Shown here: piece by piece, positions 32,255 through 42,067 of the stretch
Layout: each line of letters opens with the position of its first letter
Position numbering within the stretch: position 1 is the first letter of the stretch
Origin: an uncultured Pelagibacteraceae bacterium
GTDB lineage: Bacteria; Pseudomonadota; Alphaproteobacteria; Pelagibacterales; Pelagibacteraceae
Direction: 5' to 3'
Length of the DNA stretch: 42,301 nucleotides
Assembly: GCA_902626645.1 (NCBI GenBank)
Contig: CACOGC010000008.1
Span: forward strand, 1 to 42,301
Notes under the pieces: model-generated
Database searches by the model: none
What the model was told of the DNA's origin: nothing
The model's input: only the letters and a program-made list of their open reading frames with translations
Program-made: the position numbers and the translations under genes

Positions 32255-34410
32255 TTATGGAACTTTTTAAGAAATATCCAAAAACATTTCAGTGGTTATT
32301 TTTATTAGTCGTATTTTTTGCTTTATGTTTTGCAATCGAAGTTCCTGAAACATACAAATTCATTCGTGGTCAAGCAGAATTTGTGAAAGATCCAAATCAA
32401 AGCAGTTACGTCTTTTTAGGTAAAGAAGTGAGATATTATGCTTTTGATGTCTTTTGGAGACTGCCACCATTACTTGGATGGTTGCCTATTTGGATTAATG
32501 ATTCATTATTTTTCTTAATGAATGAATGGATGCCGATTGAAGTTTGGAATGAAGATACGCAAGAATTTAAAAGTCGCCCGATAGTTTTACAAATAAGCAG
32601 AAATTTGACTGCTTTCATGACTTTTTTGATAGAATTAATAAGAGAGATTTTATTAGGCGGTCTTGAAACTATAGTTGCATTTACTAGTTGGGATTGGATA
32701 GATAAAAACCCATGGGCTGAATTACCAGGATTACCTTGGACTATCGTTGCAGCAGGTGCAGCGCTACTTTCATACAAGCTTAGCGGTAAAGGTCTAGCTT
32801 TGTTTGCAGGTTTAACAATGATTTATATTTCTGTATTTGGTCAATGGAAACCTTCTATGCAAACCCTCTCATTTATATTAGTTGCTGCTCCATTATCGTT
32901 TATTTTTGGCTTAGGATTAGGAATAGCAGCTTTTAAAAGTAAACGTGTAGAAAAAGCTTTATATCCAATATTGCTGGTAATGCAGACAATGCCACAATAC
33001 GCTGTGTTGGTACCAGCGTTGGTTCTTTTTGGAGTAGGTGATCATGCTGCAGTAATTATTACTATGGTTGTAGCAATACCTCCGATGATATTACTGACAT
33101 TACTAGGTTTAAGAGCAGTGCCTCCAGAGGTTATTGAAGCGGGTAGAATGAGTGGATGTAATAATTTTCAATTAATGTTTAAAGTATTAATTCCAACTGC
33201 AAGAAGAGATATTTTAATTGGGGTAAATCAAGTCATCATGGTGTGTTTTTCGATGGCAGTAATTTCAGCATTTATTGGAGCAAAAGGTTTAGGATTCAAT
33301 TTATTATTAGCACTAAACCAACTTAACATTGGATTGGCCTTAGAAGCAGGCTTATGTATTAGTTTAATTGCAATTCTTTTAGATAAGATGTCTTTGGCAT
33401 GGGCTAATAAACAAACTGATTATTTTGGAAATCTTACCTTCTATCAAAGAAACAAAAATTTTTTATTTTTTGGTATTATATTTGTTATTGGAATAGTGCT
33501 CGCTTATTTAGGAACTTTTTTATTTAAAGATACTTTTAATTATTTATTTGAAATTCCACACAATAAAGGAATATCAACTGCTGATTTTTGGAATAAAGGA
33601 GTAGATTGGATTTTTGAGACCTTCTTTATATATATCAAAGCGTTTAATACATGGTTGATACAGGAAGTGCTTCAGCCTATGAGAGCACTTTATTTAAGAA
33701 TGCCTGCAATAGCAACAATAGTGTTAGTTGTTGGTGCAGGGTATCTAATCGGCGGCTTACGTTCAGCGCTGATAGTTTGTACTTTAACTTTATTTATCGC
33801 TTTTAGCCCTTGGTGGGATAGAGCTTTAGTTACAACATATATGGCGACCTTCGGAGTTATAGTTTCCTGTTTGATTGGTTTTACTGTAGGAACTTTATGT
33901 TTTCAAAATAAACATTCAGCAAACTTTATGTTGGGTGTTTGTGATATTTTTCAAACATTCCCATCTTTTGTCTATTTAATTCCAGTGATGATGTTGTTCG
34001 GCATAACCGATACGTCTGTACTTATTGCAGTTATAGTTTATGCAACAATACCGGCTACAAGATATACAATTGAAGGACTTAGAAGTGTTCCAGCTGGACT
34101 ACATGATGCAGCAACTATGTCAGGTGTAAATAAATTTCAAAGATTAACTAAAATAGAATTTCCTTTGGCATTCCCACATATGATGCTTGGTATAAATCAG
34201 ACAATTGTATTTGCTTTATTCATGGTGATCATAGGAGCATTTATTGGAACAGAAGATTTAGGTCAATATATTTTAAAAGCATTATCAGATAAAAAAGGTG
34301 CTGGAATTGGATTAACGCTTGGTATCTGTGTAGCTTTTATTGCTTTAATATTTGATAACTTAATTAGAGCCTATGTTCAAAAAAGAAAAAAACACCTGGG
34401 TATTGATTAA
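32251..34410 (+). CDS. tmoV: TMAO ABC transporter permease, two permease domains in one chain
   Basis: 719 aa, inner membrane. Two BPD_transp_1 (ProW-like) permease modules are fused. Their EAA coupling loops are VIEAGRMSGCNNFQ (~residue 294) and LHDAATMSGVNKFQ (~616), each followed by a hydrophobic pair ending in a VNQVI or INQTI motif. A ~200-residue spacer with helices links them. ProW has one such module and homodimerises, whereas here one chain can supply both halves. The start overlaps the tmoW stop region. The 3' end faces tmm with a 7-base gap. Confidence 0.9.
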   Translation: MIMELFKKYPKTFQWLFLLVVFFALCFAIEVPETYKFIRGQAEFVKDPNQSSYVFLGKEVRYYAFDVFWRLPPLLGWLPIWINDSLFFLMNEWMPIEVWNEDTQEFKSRPIVLQISRNLTAFMTFLIELIREILLGGLETIVAFTSWDWIDKNPWAELPGLPWTIVAAGAALLSYKLSGKGLALFAGLTMIYISVFGQWKPSMQTLSFILVAAPLSFIFGLGLGIAAFKSKRVEKALYPILLVMQTMPQYAVLVPALVLFGVGDHAAVIITMVVAIPPMILLTLLGLRAVPPEVIEAGRMSGCNNFQLMFKVLIPTARRDILIGVNQVIMVCFSMAVISAFIGAKGLGFNLLLALNQLNIGLALEAGLCISLIAILLDKMSLAWANKQTDYFGNLTFYQRNKNFLFFGIIFVIGIVLAYLGTFLFKDTFNYLFEIPHNKGISTADFWNKGVDWIFETFFIYIKAFNTWLIQEVLQPMRALYLRMPAIATIVLVVGAGYLIGGLRSALIVCTLTLFIAFSPWWDRALVTTYMATFGVIVSCLIGFTVGTLCFQNKHSANFMLGVCDIFQTFPSFVYLIPVMMLFGITDTSVLIAVIVYATIPATRYTIEGLRSVPAGLHDAATMSGVNKFQRLTKIEFPLAFPHMMLGINQTIVFALFMVIIGAFIGTEDLGQYILKALSDKKGAGIGLTLGICVAFIALIFDNLIRAYVQKRKKHLGID

Positions 34411-34417
34411 TTTAAGA

Positions 34418-35749
34418 TTATTTATCTAAAAAAGTTTTTGAAGAGTCATCCATAGCAGTTGCCCATGGAGTATGATGTATTGGAGCAATGGAGCCAGTTA
34501 CAGGTGATGAAAATGATTTATTTCTGTAAGTTGAAATATCCTCAACTTTGTGATGTTCCCACTCCTTAAAGTGTTTTCTTATTAACTCAAAATCAATTTT
34601 TGGATAATTAGACATTTCATGAAGCTCTTTTGTATACTCAGTTTGAAAATCAATCATTTGATCAGGATTTTCTAGTTTTTCTTCCATTGCGACCCACTTA
34701 TCAATATCTTTTTTAACCTCACTATCATTAGGTATTTTAATCTTATTCATAATCACATCTCTTGCGTACCAAGCTTGGCAATCAAACATATTAAACGTAT
34801 GGAATTGATCTTGCATTCCAAGATATAAAAGTTTGTGATTATCTTGCCAAACTACTCCTTTAAATAATTTTGGCGGATATAACCTATTTCTAGTTTTTAA
34901 TTGTAAATTCTCTTCTAAAAAAGGAAAATGGTGTAGATAACCAGTGCATAAAATTACAACATCAGCTTCTTGCTCAGTTCCATCTTTAAATATTGCTTTT
35001 TTTCCAACTAATTTATCTAGATAATGAACTTCTTTCATACCATCGGGCCATTTAAATCCCATCGGATTATGTCTGTAACCAATAGTAACGCTCTTGGCTC
35101 CGTATTTATTACACTGAAGAGCAATATCCTCTGCTGAATAGCTACTCCCTAGCACTATAACATTTTTATCTCTAAATTCCTCTGCATCTCTAAAATCATG
35201 TGAGTGCATAATTCTTCCTGGAAAAGAACTCATTCCTTCATACTCTGGAATAAATGGAACCGAAAAATGACCCGTAGAAACCACCACAAAATCAAAATTA
35301 TCTTTTAAAATTTTATTATTTACTTTATCTTGATAACTAAGCTCAAACTTATCGTCTTTAAAAATTGTATTAACAACTCTAGTATTGAATTTAATCTTAC
35401 TTTTTAAATTTCCTTTACTTACTCTCCCAACAATATAATCAAATAATACCTCTCTAGGTGGAAAAGATGGTATCGGTTTTCCAAAATGTTCATCAAAGGA
35501 GTAATCTGCAAATTCTAAACATTCTTTTGGTCCATTCGACCAAAGATATCTGTACATACTATTTGGAACTGGATCACCATACTGATCAGAACCTGTTCTC
35601 CAACTATAATTCCATAATCCTCCCCAAGTTTCTTGTTTCTCAAAACAAACTACCTCAGGTATTTTTTCACCATTTTTTTCCGCTAGTTCAAAGGCTCTCA
35701 ACATTGATAAGCCACAAGGCCCTGCACCAATAATCGCTACTTTTGTCAT
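34418..35749 (-). CDS. tmm: Trimethylamine monooxygenase (flavin-containing monooxygenase)
   Basis: 443 aa. Oxidises trimethylamine to TMAO using NADPH, FAD and O2. FAD motif GAGPCG at 8-13, FMO fingerprint FPGRIMHSHDF at 176-186, NADPH motif GSSYSA at 201-206. The blocks QETWGGLWNYSWRTG, MYRYLWSNGPKECLEFADYSF and KPIPSFPPREVL agree closely with my memory of characterised marine Tmm. Y204 probably corresponds to the gating Tyr of Roseovarius Tmm. It is convergent with tmoV, 7 bases between stops, and supplies TMAO for Tdm. Confidence 0.93.
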   Translation of the reverse strand: MTKVAIIGAGPCGLSMLRAFELAEKNGEKIPEVVCFEKQETWGGLWNYSWRTGSDQYGDPVPNSMYRYLWSNGPKECLEFADYSFDEHFGKPIPSFPPREVLFDYIVGRVSKGNLKSKIKFNTRVVNTIFKDDKFELSYQDKVNNKILKDNFDFVVVSTGHFSVPFIPEYEGMSSFPGRIMHSHDFRDAEEFRDKNVIVLGSSYSAEDIALQCNKYGAKSVTIGYRHNPMGFKWPDGMKEVHYLDKLVGKKAIFKDGTEQEADVVILCTGYLHHFPFLEENLQLKTRNRLYPPKLFKGVVWQDNHKLLYLGMQDQFHTFNMFDCQAWYARDVIMNKIKIPNDSEVKKDIDKWVAMEEKLENPDQMIDFQTEYTKELHEMSNYPKIDFELIRKHFKEWEHHKVEDISTYRNKSFSSPVTGSIAPIHHTPWATAMDDSSKTFLDK

Positions 35750-35827
35750 TAAATTATAAAAATTAATAATTTTTAAATGTATTTTACTAACAAAATGGCC
35801 ACAATTACAATAAAATAATTATTAGTT

Positions 35828-36787
35828 ATGAAAAATATCTTGATAATAGGTGGTGGCGCCATGGGTTCAGCTTTTACATTTCCTTGTATAGATAATAATA
35901 ATAGAGTTACAATAACCGAGCCTTATAGCAAAAGATTTATTAAAGACTTATCTTCAAAATATAAATATCATTCTTCACTTAAAGTTAAACTTCCAAAAAA
36001 AGTAAGATTTAAAAACTTTTCTAAAAATTTATTAATAGGAAAATTTGATTTGATAGTTGTAGCTTTGAGTTTGTCTGGAATAAATTTCATAGGTGAAGAG
36101 TTAAGAAGACTAAAGGAAAAAACTCCAATTTTAGTTTTGACCAAAGGTTTAAAATATGACAAGAAACTAAATAGAATATTTACAATTTCTGATCAATTAA
36201 AAAAAATCTATAACTTAAGAAATATTTCTGTTTTAAAAGGTCCTTGTTTAGCTAAAGAACTGGCAAGAAAAAAAAAAACAAGTGTTATTATTGCAAATCA
36301 AAACATTAAGGCTGCAAAAGATATTGGTAGATATATATCTACCAAATATTATTTAATAGAATATTCAAAAGATGTTGTTGGTATTGAGGTTAGTTCAGCA
36401 ATAAAAAATATATATTCCATGATAATAGGGGCTGGACAAAATTTAAATACGTCATCAAATTTATTTCAAAAGTCAATGAATGAGATGAAATATTTTGTAA
36501 AATATTTTAAAGGCAAAGAAGAGACAATTTTAGGTTTAGCAGGTGTTGGAGATTTGTATGTTAGTGCTGCTGGTGGAAGAAATAGTAAAATGGGTAGTTA
36601 TTTAGGTAGAGGATATACATTTAAATCAGCAAAAAAAAAATTTATGTTTAAAGATACTGTTGAAGGTGAGCAGCTTGCTAGAGAAATTGCTCCTTTTATC
36701 TTAAAGAAAATGAGTAAAAAAAATATTCCCTTGATGATGAATTTATTAAAAGCAATCTTAAAAAATAAAAAACTAAAGATTAATTAA
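35828..36787 (+). CDS. NAD(P)-dependent glycerol-3-phosphate dehydrogenase family protein
   Basis: 319 aa. Rossmann motif GGGAMGSAF at 8-16, a TKGL block (~113-116), the substrate segment LKGPCLAKELA and the catalytic-Lys region VSSAIKNIYSMIIGAG. These fit the GpsA family (dihydroxyacetone phosphate to sn-glycerol-3-phosphate). Several positions depart from housekeeping GpsA (GPCLAKELA in place of GPSFAxE), so it may be a paralogue with another substrate. Starts a + strand run with the Fe-alcohol dehydrogenase (8-base gap) and the amidotransferase. Confidence 0.78.
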   Translation: MKNILIIGGGAMGSAFTFPCIDNNNRVTITEPYSKRFIKDLSSKYKYHSSLKVKLPKKVRFKNFSKNLLIGKFDLIVVALSLSGINFIGEELRRLKEKTPILVLTKGLKYDKKLNRIFTISDQLKKIYNLRNISVLKGPCLAKELARKKKTSVIIANQNIKAAKDIGRYISTKYYLIEYSKDVVGIEVSSAIKNIYSMIIGAGQNLNTSSNLFQKSMNEMKYFVKYFKGKEETILGLAGVGDLYVSAAGGRNSKMGSYLGRGYTFKSAKKKFMFKDTVEGEQLAREIAPFILKKMSKKNIPLMMNLLKAILKNKKLKIN

Positions 36788-36795
36788 TTATATTT

Positions 36796-37956
36796 ATGAA
36801 AATTAATTGGAATTATCCAACAACAGTTTGGGTAGGAGAAAATAGAATTTATGAATTGAGTGAAGCTTGTAAAAATTTAAATATAACTAAACCATTATTT
36901 GTTACTGATAAAGATTTAGTAAACTTACCTTTTATAAAAAATATTATTTCTGATAATCTTAAAAAATTCAAAGAATTAGAGGTTTTTTCGAATTTCACAG
37001 GTAACCCGATTGGTGAAAATGTTGATGAGGGTGTTGCTCAATTTAAAAAAAAAAAGTGTGATGGAATTATAGCTATTGGTGGAGGTAGTGCCCTTGACGT
37101 TGGTAAAGCAATCAGTTTTATGTCTGCTCAAACAAGACCTATTTGGGACTTTGAGGATATCGGTGAAAACTGGAAAAGAGCTACAACAGAAAACATCCCT
37201 CCAATAATTGCAATACCAACAACAGCTGGAACAGGATCAGAAACAGGAAGAGCGTCTGCAATTATAAACAAAAAAACTGGAATAAAAAAAATTATATTTC
37301 ATCCAAAAATTTTACCAGCAATTGTAATATTAGATCCTCTATTGACATTAGATCTTTCTCCACGATTAACCGCAGCAACAGGTATGGATGCATTAGCTCA
37401 CAACCTTGAAGCGTTTTGCGCACCAAACTTTCATCCAATGGCAGATGGAATAGCTTTGGAAGGAATAAAATTAATTAAAGACTCACTTTTAATAGCTTTT
37501 GAAGACGGAAAAAATATTGATGCACGACAAAAGTTATTATCAGCTTCATCTATGGGTTCTACAGCTTTTCAGAAGGGATTAGGTGCAATACACTCATTGA
37601 GTCATCCAATTAACTCACAGTTTAATGTCCATCATGGTTTATCCAATGCAATTTTTATGCCATACGTTTTGACATTTAATAGATCTTCAATTGAAAAAAA
37701 AATAGTTTCTATATGTGATTATCTGGATTTAAAAAAAAATTTTGAAAGTTTCTTAGAATGGATATTAGATTTAAGGAGTAAATTGAACATTCCAAATAAA
37801 TTATCTGATATCATGGATTGCACTAAAATAAATCTTGATCAGTTATCTCAGATGGCATTAGAAGATCCCTCAACCAGTGGAAATCCAAAAAAAGTAAATA
37901 AAGATGATTTAAAAAAGATGTACGAATATAGTATTTCAGGAAAATTATTTAAATGA
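36796..37956 (+). CDS. Iron-containing alcohol dehydrogenase
   Basis: 386 aa. Group III Fe-dependent ADH. Cofactor motif GGGSALDVGKA (95-105). Metal ligands D198, H202, H266 and H280 keep the spacing of E. coli FucO (D196/H200/H263/H277) within one residue (GMDALAHNLEAF; AIHSLSHPINSQFNVHHG). In SAR11-type bacteria related enzymes have been linked to methanol and short-chain alcohol oxidation, from memory. The 4-base overlap with the amidotransferase gene (ATGA) suggests a joint substrate, possibly an amino alcohol. Confidence 0.87.
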   Translation: MKINWNYPTTVWVGENRIYELSEACKNLNITKPLFVTDKDLVNLPFIKNIISDNLKKFKELEVFSNFTGNPIGENVDEGVAQFKKKKCDGIIAIGGGSALDVGKAISFMSAQTRPIWDFEDIGENWKRATTENIPPIIAIPTTAGTGSETGRASAIINKKTGIKKIIFHPKILPAIVILDPLLTLDLSPRLTAATGMDALAHNLEAFCAPNFHPMADGIALEGIKLIKDSLLIAFEDGKNIDARQKLLSASSMGSTAFQKGLGAIHSLSHPINSQFNVHHGLSNAIFMPYVLTFNRSSIEKKIVSICDYLDLKKNFESFLEWILDLRSKLNIPNKLSDIMDCTKINLDQLSQMALEDPSTSGNPKKVNKDDLKKMYEYSISGKLFK

Positions 37957-38735
37957 AAAAAATACTTATCGTTGAGGGAAATCCCAGGAAAGAGAATGAG
38001 AGTTTTCAAAAAGTAGGAATACAAACACACACTGAAAGTTTAAAAAATAGCCTCAATTATTTTGAAGAAGAATTAAAATTGGATGTAGTAAATCCATCAT
38101 CTGACGAGAGTATCGAGTCAGTAAAAAATAATCTTTCAAATTATGATGGATTAATTTGGGGTGGCAGTAGTCTAAATATTTATAATAATACACCTGAAAT
38201 AATAAAACAGATTGAATTCATGAAAGAATGTCAAAAAAAAGTTGTAAATATTCTAGCCATATGTTGGGGTATGCAGGTAGCTGTGACTGCTGCCGGAGGA
38301 GAAGTAAAAAAAGCTGATAATTCACATATTGGTATAGCTAATGAAATTATAATTAATAAGGTTGGTCAAGATCACCCGCTTTATCAAAAAAAAGATAAAA
38401 AATTTAATTCACCAGCTTTTAATTTTGATGAAGTCAAAATACTTCCGAAAAATGCAATCTGTTTAGCGTCAAATAAAATAAATAAAGTTCAAAGTTTATA
38501 TTTTGAAATAAATGATAGTAAGGTTTGGGGATTACAATATCACCCAGAGATAACTTATGAGAAAATGATAAGTTTAATTAAATTTAGAAAAGATAGATTA
38601 ATAAATTTAAGAAAAGTTTTTAAAGATGAAAAAGACGTAGAAAATCATATATCCTTTATCAAAAAAGAAATTTTAGTGACAAATAAAGATAAAAGGATGA
38701 TGGAGTTAAAAAACTGGTTAAATAGTCTTAATTAA
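37953..38735 (+). CDS. Class I glutamine amidotransferase-like hydrolase
   Basis: 260 aa. Stand-alone GATase1 domain. Nucleophile C104 in [10 protein letters not shown], and H197/E199 in LQYHPEI complete the triad. No synthetase or ligase domain is fused and no obvious partner synthase lies nearby. It could therefore be a gamma-glutamyl hydrolase of the PuuD/GuaA-like family rather than an amidotransferase. Gamma-glutamyl compounds are made by the GS-like enzymes in this window, which is suggestive but unproven. It converges on fhs with a 4-base overlap of the 3' ends. Confidence 0.8.
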   Translation: MKKILIVEGNPRKENESFQKVGIQTHTESLKNSLNYFEEELKLDVVNPSSDESIESVKNNLSNYDGLIWGGSSLNIYNNTPEIIKQIEFMKECQKKVVNILAICWGMQVAVTAAGGEVKKADNSHIGIANEIIINKVGQDHPLYQKKDKKFNSPAFNFDEVKILPKNAICLASNKINKVQSLYFEINDSKVWGLQYHPEITYEKMISLIKFRKDRLINLRKVFKDEKDVENHISFIKKEILVTNKDKRMMELKNWLNSLN

Positions 38736-40417
38736 AATAAACCCTCTATTTCACCTTTTTTGTTTAATTTAATCGAGTCAGCTGCAGGCACCCTTGGTAA
38801 GCCTGGCATTGTCATGATTGCTCCACAAACCACAACTATAAACTCAGCACCAGACGATAATCTAATTTCTCTTATTGGTAAAGCATGTCCAGTTGGTGCA
38901 CCTTTTAAATTGGGATCGGTTGAAAAACTATATTGAGTTTTTGCAACACAAATAGGTAATTCTCCATATCCAGATTCTTCAAAAATTTTAAGCTGATCTC
39001 TAATTTTTGTGTCAGCTATAACTTCATCAGCTCTATAAATTTCTTTTGCAATTGTCTCAATTTTTTTAAATAGGGGTAATTTACTTTCATATAAAAATTT
39101 AAAATTTGCCTCATTTTTTTCACATAACTCAGTAACATGACTTGCTAATTCTTTTGTACCTTCGCCTCCATTAGCCCAATGTTTACATAGACTTGCTTTT
39201 ACTCCAAGCTTTTCACAAAACTCTATTAATGCTTTTACCTCTTTATCAGTATCTTTTATAAAATGATTTACAGCTATAGCGACTGGTAATCCAAACTTTT
39301 TAACATTTTCAATGTGTCTTTGAAGATTTATTAATCCTTTTTTTAAAGCATCAACATTTTCATTTTTTAAATCATCTTTTGCGACTCCACCATGCATTTT
39401 TAATGCTCTAATAGTAGCAACAATCACAACACAACTTGGTTTTAAATTTGATTTTCTACATTTTATATCAAGAAACTTTTCTGCACCAAGATCAGCACCA
39501 AAACCAGCTTCAGTTACAACATAATCTGCGAGTTTTAATCCAGCTTTAGTTGCAATAACAGAATTACATCCATGAGCGATATTAGCAAATGGTCCCCCAT
39601 GTATTATTGCAGGATTGTTTTCTAATGTTTGGGTCACATTAGGTCTTAAAGCTTCTTTTAACAGAACAGTCATAGGACCTTGAGCTTTTAAATCTTTCGC
39701 GTAAATAGGTTTTTTCTCTCTTGTATAAGCTACCGTGATATTCCCTATTCTTTTTTCTAAGTCTTCAAGATTATTTGCAAGACAAAAGATAGCCATAATT
39801 TCTGAGGCAACGGTAATATCAAAACCATCTTCTCTTGGAAAACCGTTTGCTACACCACCAAGGTTAATGTTAATTGATCTAAGAGCTCTATCATTCATAT
39901 CCATCACTCTTTTCCAAACTATTCTTCTTACATCTATATTGAGTTTATTTCCCCAGTAGATATGATTGTCGATTAATGCTGACAAAAGATTATGTGCAGA
40001 TGTTATTGCATGAAAATCACCAGTAAAATGAAGATTGATTTGTTCCATTGGTACAACTTGAGCATATCCACCACCTGCTGCACCACCTTTCATTCCAAAA
40101 GAGGGACCAAGGCTTGGTTCTCTTAGGCAAACAATAGATTTTTTTCCTATTTTATTTAATCCATCATTTAAACCTACTGAAGTAGTTGTTTTACCTTCCC
40201 CAGCTGGAGTAGGAGTTATAGCTGTTACTAAGATTAACTTTCCGTCAGGTTTATCTTTTAATTTTTCCAAATACTCCAGGTTCACTTTAGCAATATGTCT
40301 ACCCATCGGACTAAATGCTGAGCTTTCATCTGGGACATTTACTTTAGCTAAAATATCCTTAATTGGTTGCATTTTAGCTTCTCTTGCTATTTGGATATCT
40401 GATTTTATGTCGCTCAT
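38732..40417 (-). CDS. fhs: Formate--tetrahydrofolate ligase
   Basis: 561 aa, full length. Interconverts formate, THF and ATP with 10-formyl-THF. P-loop [12 protein letters not shown] at 69-80, then [32 protein letters not shown] and the family C-terminus [15 protein letters not shown]. In methylotrophic use it can run in reverse, conserving ATP from methyl groups on THF. This suits its position divergent from the sarcosine-oxidase-type operon, which generates 5,10-methylene-THF, and near tdm, which releases formaldehyde. Confidence 0.97.
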   Translation of the reverse strand: MSDIKSDIQIAREAKMQPIKDILAKVNVPDESSAFSPMGRHIAKVNLEYLEKLKDKPDGKLILVTAITPTPAGEGKTTTSVGLNDGLNKIGKKSIVCLREPSLGPSFGMKGGAAGGGYAQVVPMEQINLHFTGDFHAITSAHNLLSALIDNHIYWGNKLNIDVRRIVWKRVMDMNDRALRSININLGGVANGFPREDGFDITVASEIMAIFCLANNLEDLEKRIGNITVAYTREKKPIYAKDLKAQGPMTVLLKEALRPNVTQTLENNPAIIHGGPFANIAHGCNSVIATKAGLKLADYVVTEAGFGADLGAEKFLDIKCRKSNLKPSCVVIVATIRALKMHGGVAKDDLKNENVDALKKGLINLQRHIENVKKFGLPVAIAVNHFIKDTDKEVKALIEFCEKLGVKASLCKHWANGGEGTKELASHVTELCEKNEANFKFLYESKLPLFKKIETIAKEIYRADEVIADTKIRDQLKIFEESGYGELPICVAKTQYSFSTDPNLKGAPTGHALPIREIRLSSGAEFIVVVCGAIMTMPGLPRVPAADSIKLNKKGEIEGLF

Positions 40418-40540
40418 TTAAACTTGTTAAATATAAAAAACTGGTCGATTAGTATCTCTTTTTAACACCTTTGGAAATATCTAAAAATTATATATAAAAA
40501 AAATATGAACTATTTATATTCATTATTATAAAAATGGGTT

Positions 40541-41797
40541 ATGCAAAAATATTCAGTTTTTAGTTTGATAAAAAATGCCCTTTCTAATCACGAGAATTGG
40601 GATTTAGCTTGGAAAGACCCCACACCTAAAAAAGAGTATGATGTCGTGATTATTGGTGGTGGAGGTCATGGTCTAGCAACAGCATATTATTTGGCGAAAG
40701 AGCACAACATAACCAATGTGGCCATCATAGAAAAAGGTTGGATTGGTGGAGGAAACGTTGGACGTAATACTACGATTATTAGATCAAATTATATGTATGA
40801 TGAAAATGCGTTATTTAGTGAATTCGGAATGAATCTGTGGAGAAAGATGAGCCAAGATTTAAATTACAACGTGATGTTTTCTCCAAGAGGAATTATAAAT
40901 CTAGCTCACTCTGATGCTCAAATGAATGTTTATGCCAGAAGAGGTAATTCTATGCGTTTAAATGGTATAGATGCGGTTCTTTTAAATAGAGAGCAAGTAA
41001 AAGAAATTATTCCAATGGCTGATTTTTCTGAAAATGTTAGATTTCCAATCTTTGGTGGATTAATGCAACCTAGCGCAGGTACGGCTAGACATGATGCAGT
41101 AGCGTGGGGTTATGCGCGTCAAGCAGACTCAATGGGTGTAGATATAATTCAAAATTGTGAAGTAATTGGTTTTGATGTCTCTGCAGGTAAAATTAAAGGG
41201 ATTAGGACTTCAAGAGGAGAAATTAAAGCTAAAAAAATTGGACTATGTGTTGCAGGTAGCACAAATATTTTGGCTGAAAAATTAAATATGACTTTGCCAA
41301 TTGAAACACATTTATTACAAGCTTGTGTATCAGAACCAGTAAAACCAGTTTTAGATAATGTGGTTACTTTTGGTGCTGGACATTTTTATATAAGTCAATC
41401 AGATAAAGGTGAAATGGTTATGGGAGGTGATTTAGATGGCTATAATAGTTACGCCCAACGAGGTAATTTACCAACACTTCAGCATGTACTTACAGAAGGA
41501 ATTGCCATGATGCCATTTTTAAGTAAATTAAAAATGTTAAGAACATGGGGTGGTATAATGGATATGTCCATGGATGGCTCACCAATTATTGATAAAACAC
41601 ACATTGAAGGCTTGTATTTAAATTGTGGATGGTGTTACGGAGGATTTAAAGCTACACCGGCATCTGGTTGGACTTTTGCCCATACAATTGCGCAAGATAG
41701 AGTTCATGAATTAAATGCTGGATATAGTTTAAATAGATTTAATACAGGTCATTTGCTAGACGAAAAAGGGCTTGGAACAAAAACTTGGATTTCATAA
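40541..41797 (+). CDS. soxB: Sarcosine oxidase beta subunit / N-methylglutamate dehydrogenase subunit A
   Basis: 418 aa. FAD motif IIGGGGHGLATAYYLAKEH at ~34-50, WIGGGNVGRNTTIIRSNY, ARHDAVAWGYARQAD, YISQSDKGEMVMGGD, NCGWCYGGFKATPASGW. It is the catalytic flavin subunit of heterotetrameric sarcosine oxidase and of the paralogous Mgd enzyme, demethylating sarcosine or N-methylglutamate with transfer of the methyl group to THF. GmaS and MgsABC in the same window make N-methylglutamate (mgdA) an equally good call, and I cannot separate the two by eye. It abuts the D subunit (0-base gap). Confidence 0.9.
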   Translation: MQKYSVFSLIKNALSNHENWDLAWKDPTPKKEYDVVIIGGGGHGLATAYYLAKEHNITNVAIIEKGWIGGGNVGRNTTIIRSNYMYDENALFSEFGMNLWRKMSQDLNYNVMFSPRGIINLAHSDAQMNVYARRGNSMRLNGIDAVLLNREQVKEIIPMADFSENVRFPIFGGLMQPSAGTARHDAVAWGYARQADSMGVDIIQNCEVIGFDVSAGKIKGIRTSRGEIKAKKIGLCVAGSTNILAEKLNMTLPIETHLLQACVSEPVKPVLDNVVTFGAGHFYISQSDKGEMVMGGDLDGYNSYAQRGNLPTLQHVLTEGIAMMPFLSKLKMLRTWGGIMDMSMDGSPIIDKTHIEGLYLNCGWCYGGFKATPASGWTFAHTIAQDRVHELNAGYSLNRFNTGHLLDEKGLGTKTWIS

Positions 41798-42067
41798 ATG
41801 CTTCATATCAAGTGTCCACATTGTGGAATGAGATCACAAAATGAATTTTCCTATGGGGGAGATGCTAGTGTTAAAAGACCTGAACTAGGAAAAGATATAT
41901 CAGATCAAGATTGGAATAATTTTGTTTACAACAGAAAAAGCTTGAGAGGAAAACATTGGGAGTTATGGCAACATTTGGCCGGATGTCGACAATGGATTAA
42001 AGTTGAGAGAGATACCGGCTCTCATGAAATCTTTAAAACTTTAAAAGCCGAAGAAGAAATTTCATAA
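41798..42067 (+). CDS. soxD: Sarcosine oxidase delta subunit / N-methylglutamate dehydrogenase subunit B
   Basis: 89 aa. Zinc-binding SoxD fold: CPHCG at 6-10, the EFSYGGDA block, and an aromatic C-terminal half (WNNFVYNRKSLRGKHWELWQHLAGCRQW) with the fourth Cys. It is the small structural subunit of the heterotetramer. It starts directly after the B subunit stop, and its own TAA overlaps the A subunit ATG (TAATG). Confidence 0.92.
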   Translation: MLHIKCPHCGMRSQNEFSYGGDASVKRPELGKDISDQDWNNFVYNRKSLRGKHWELWQHLAGCRQWIKVERDTGSHEIFKTLKAEEEIS

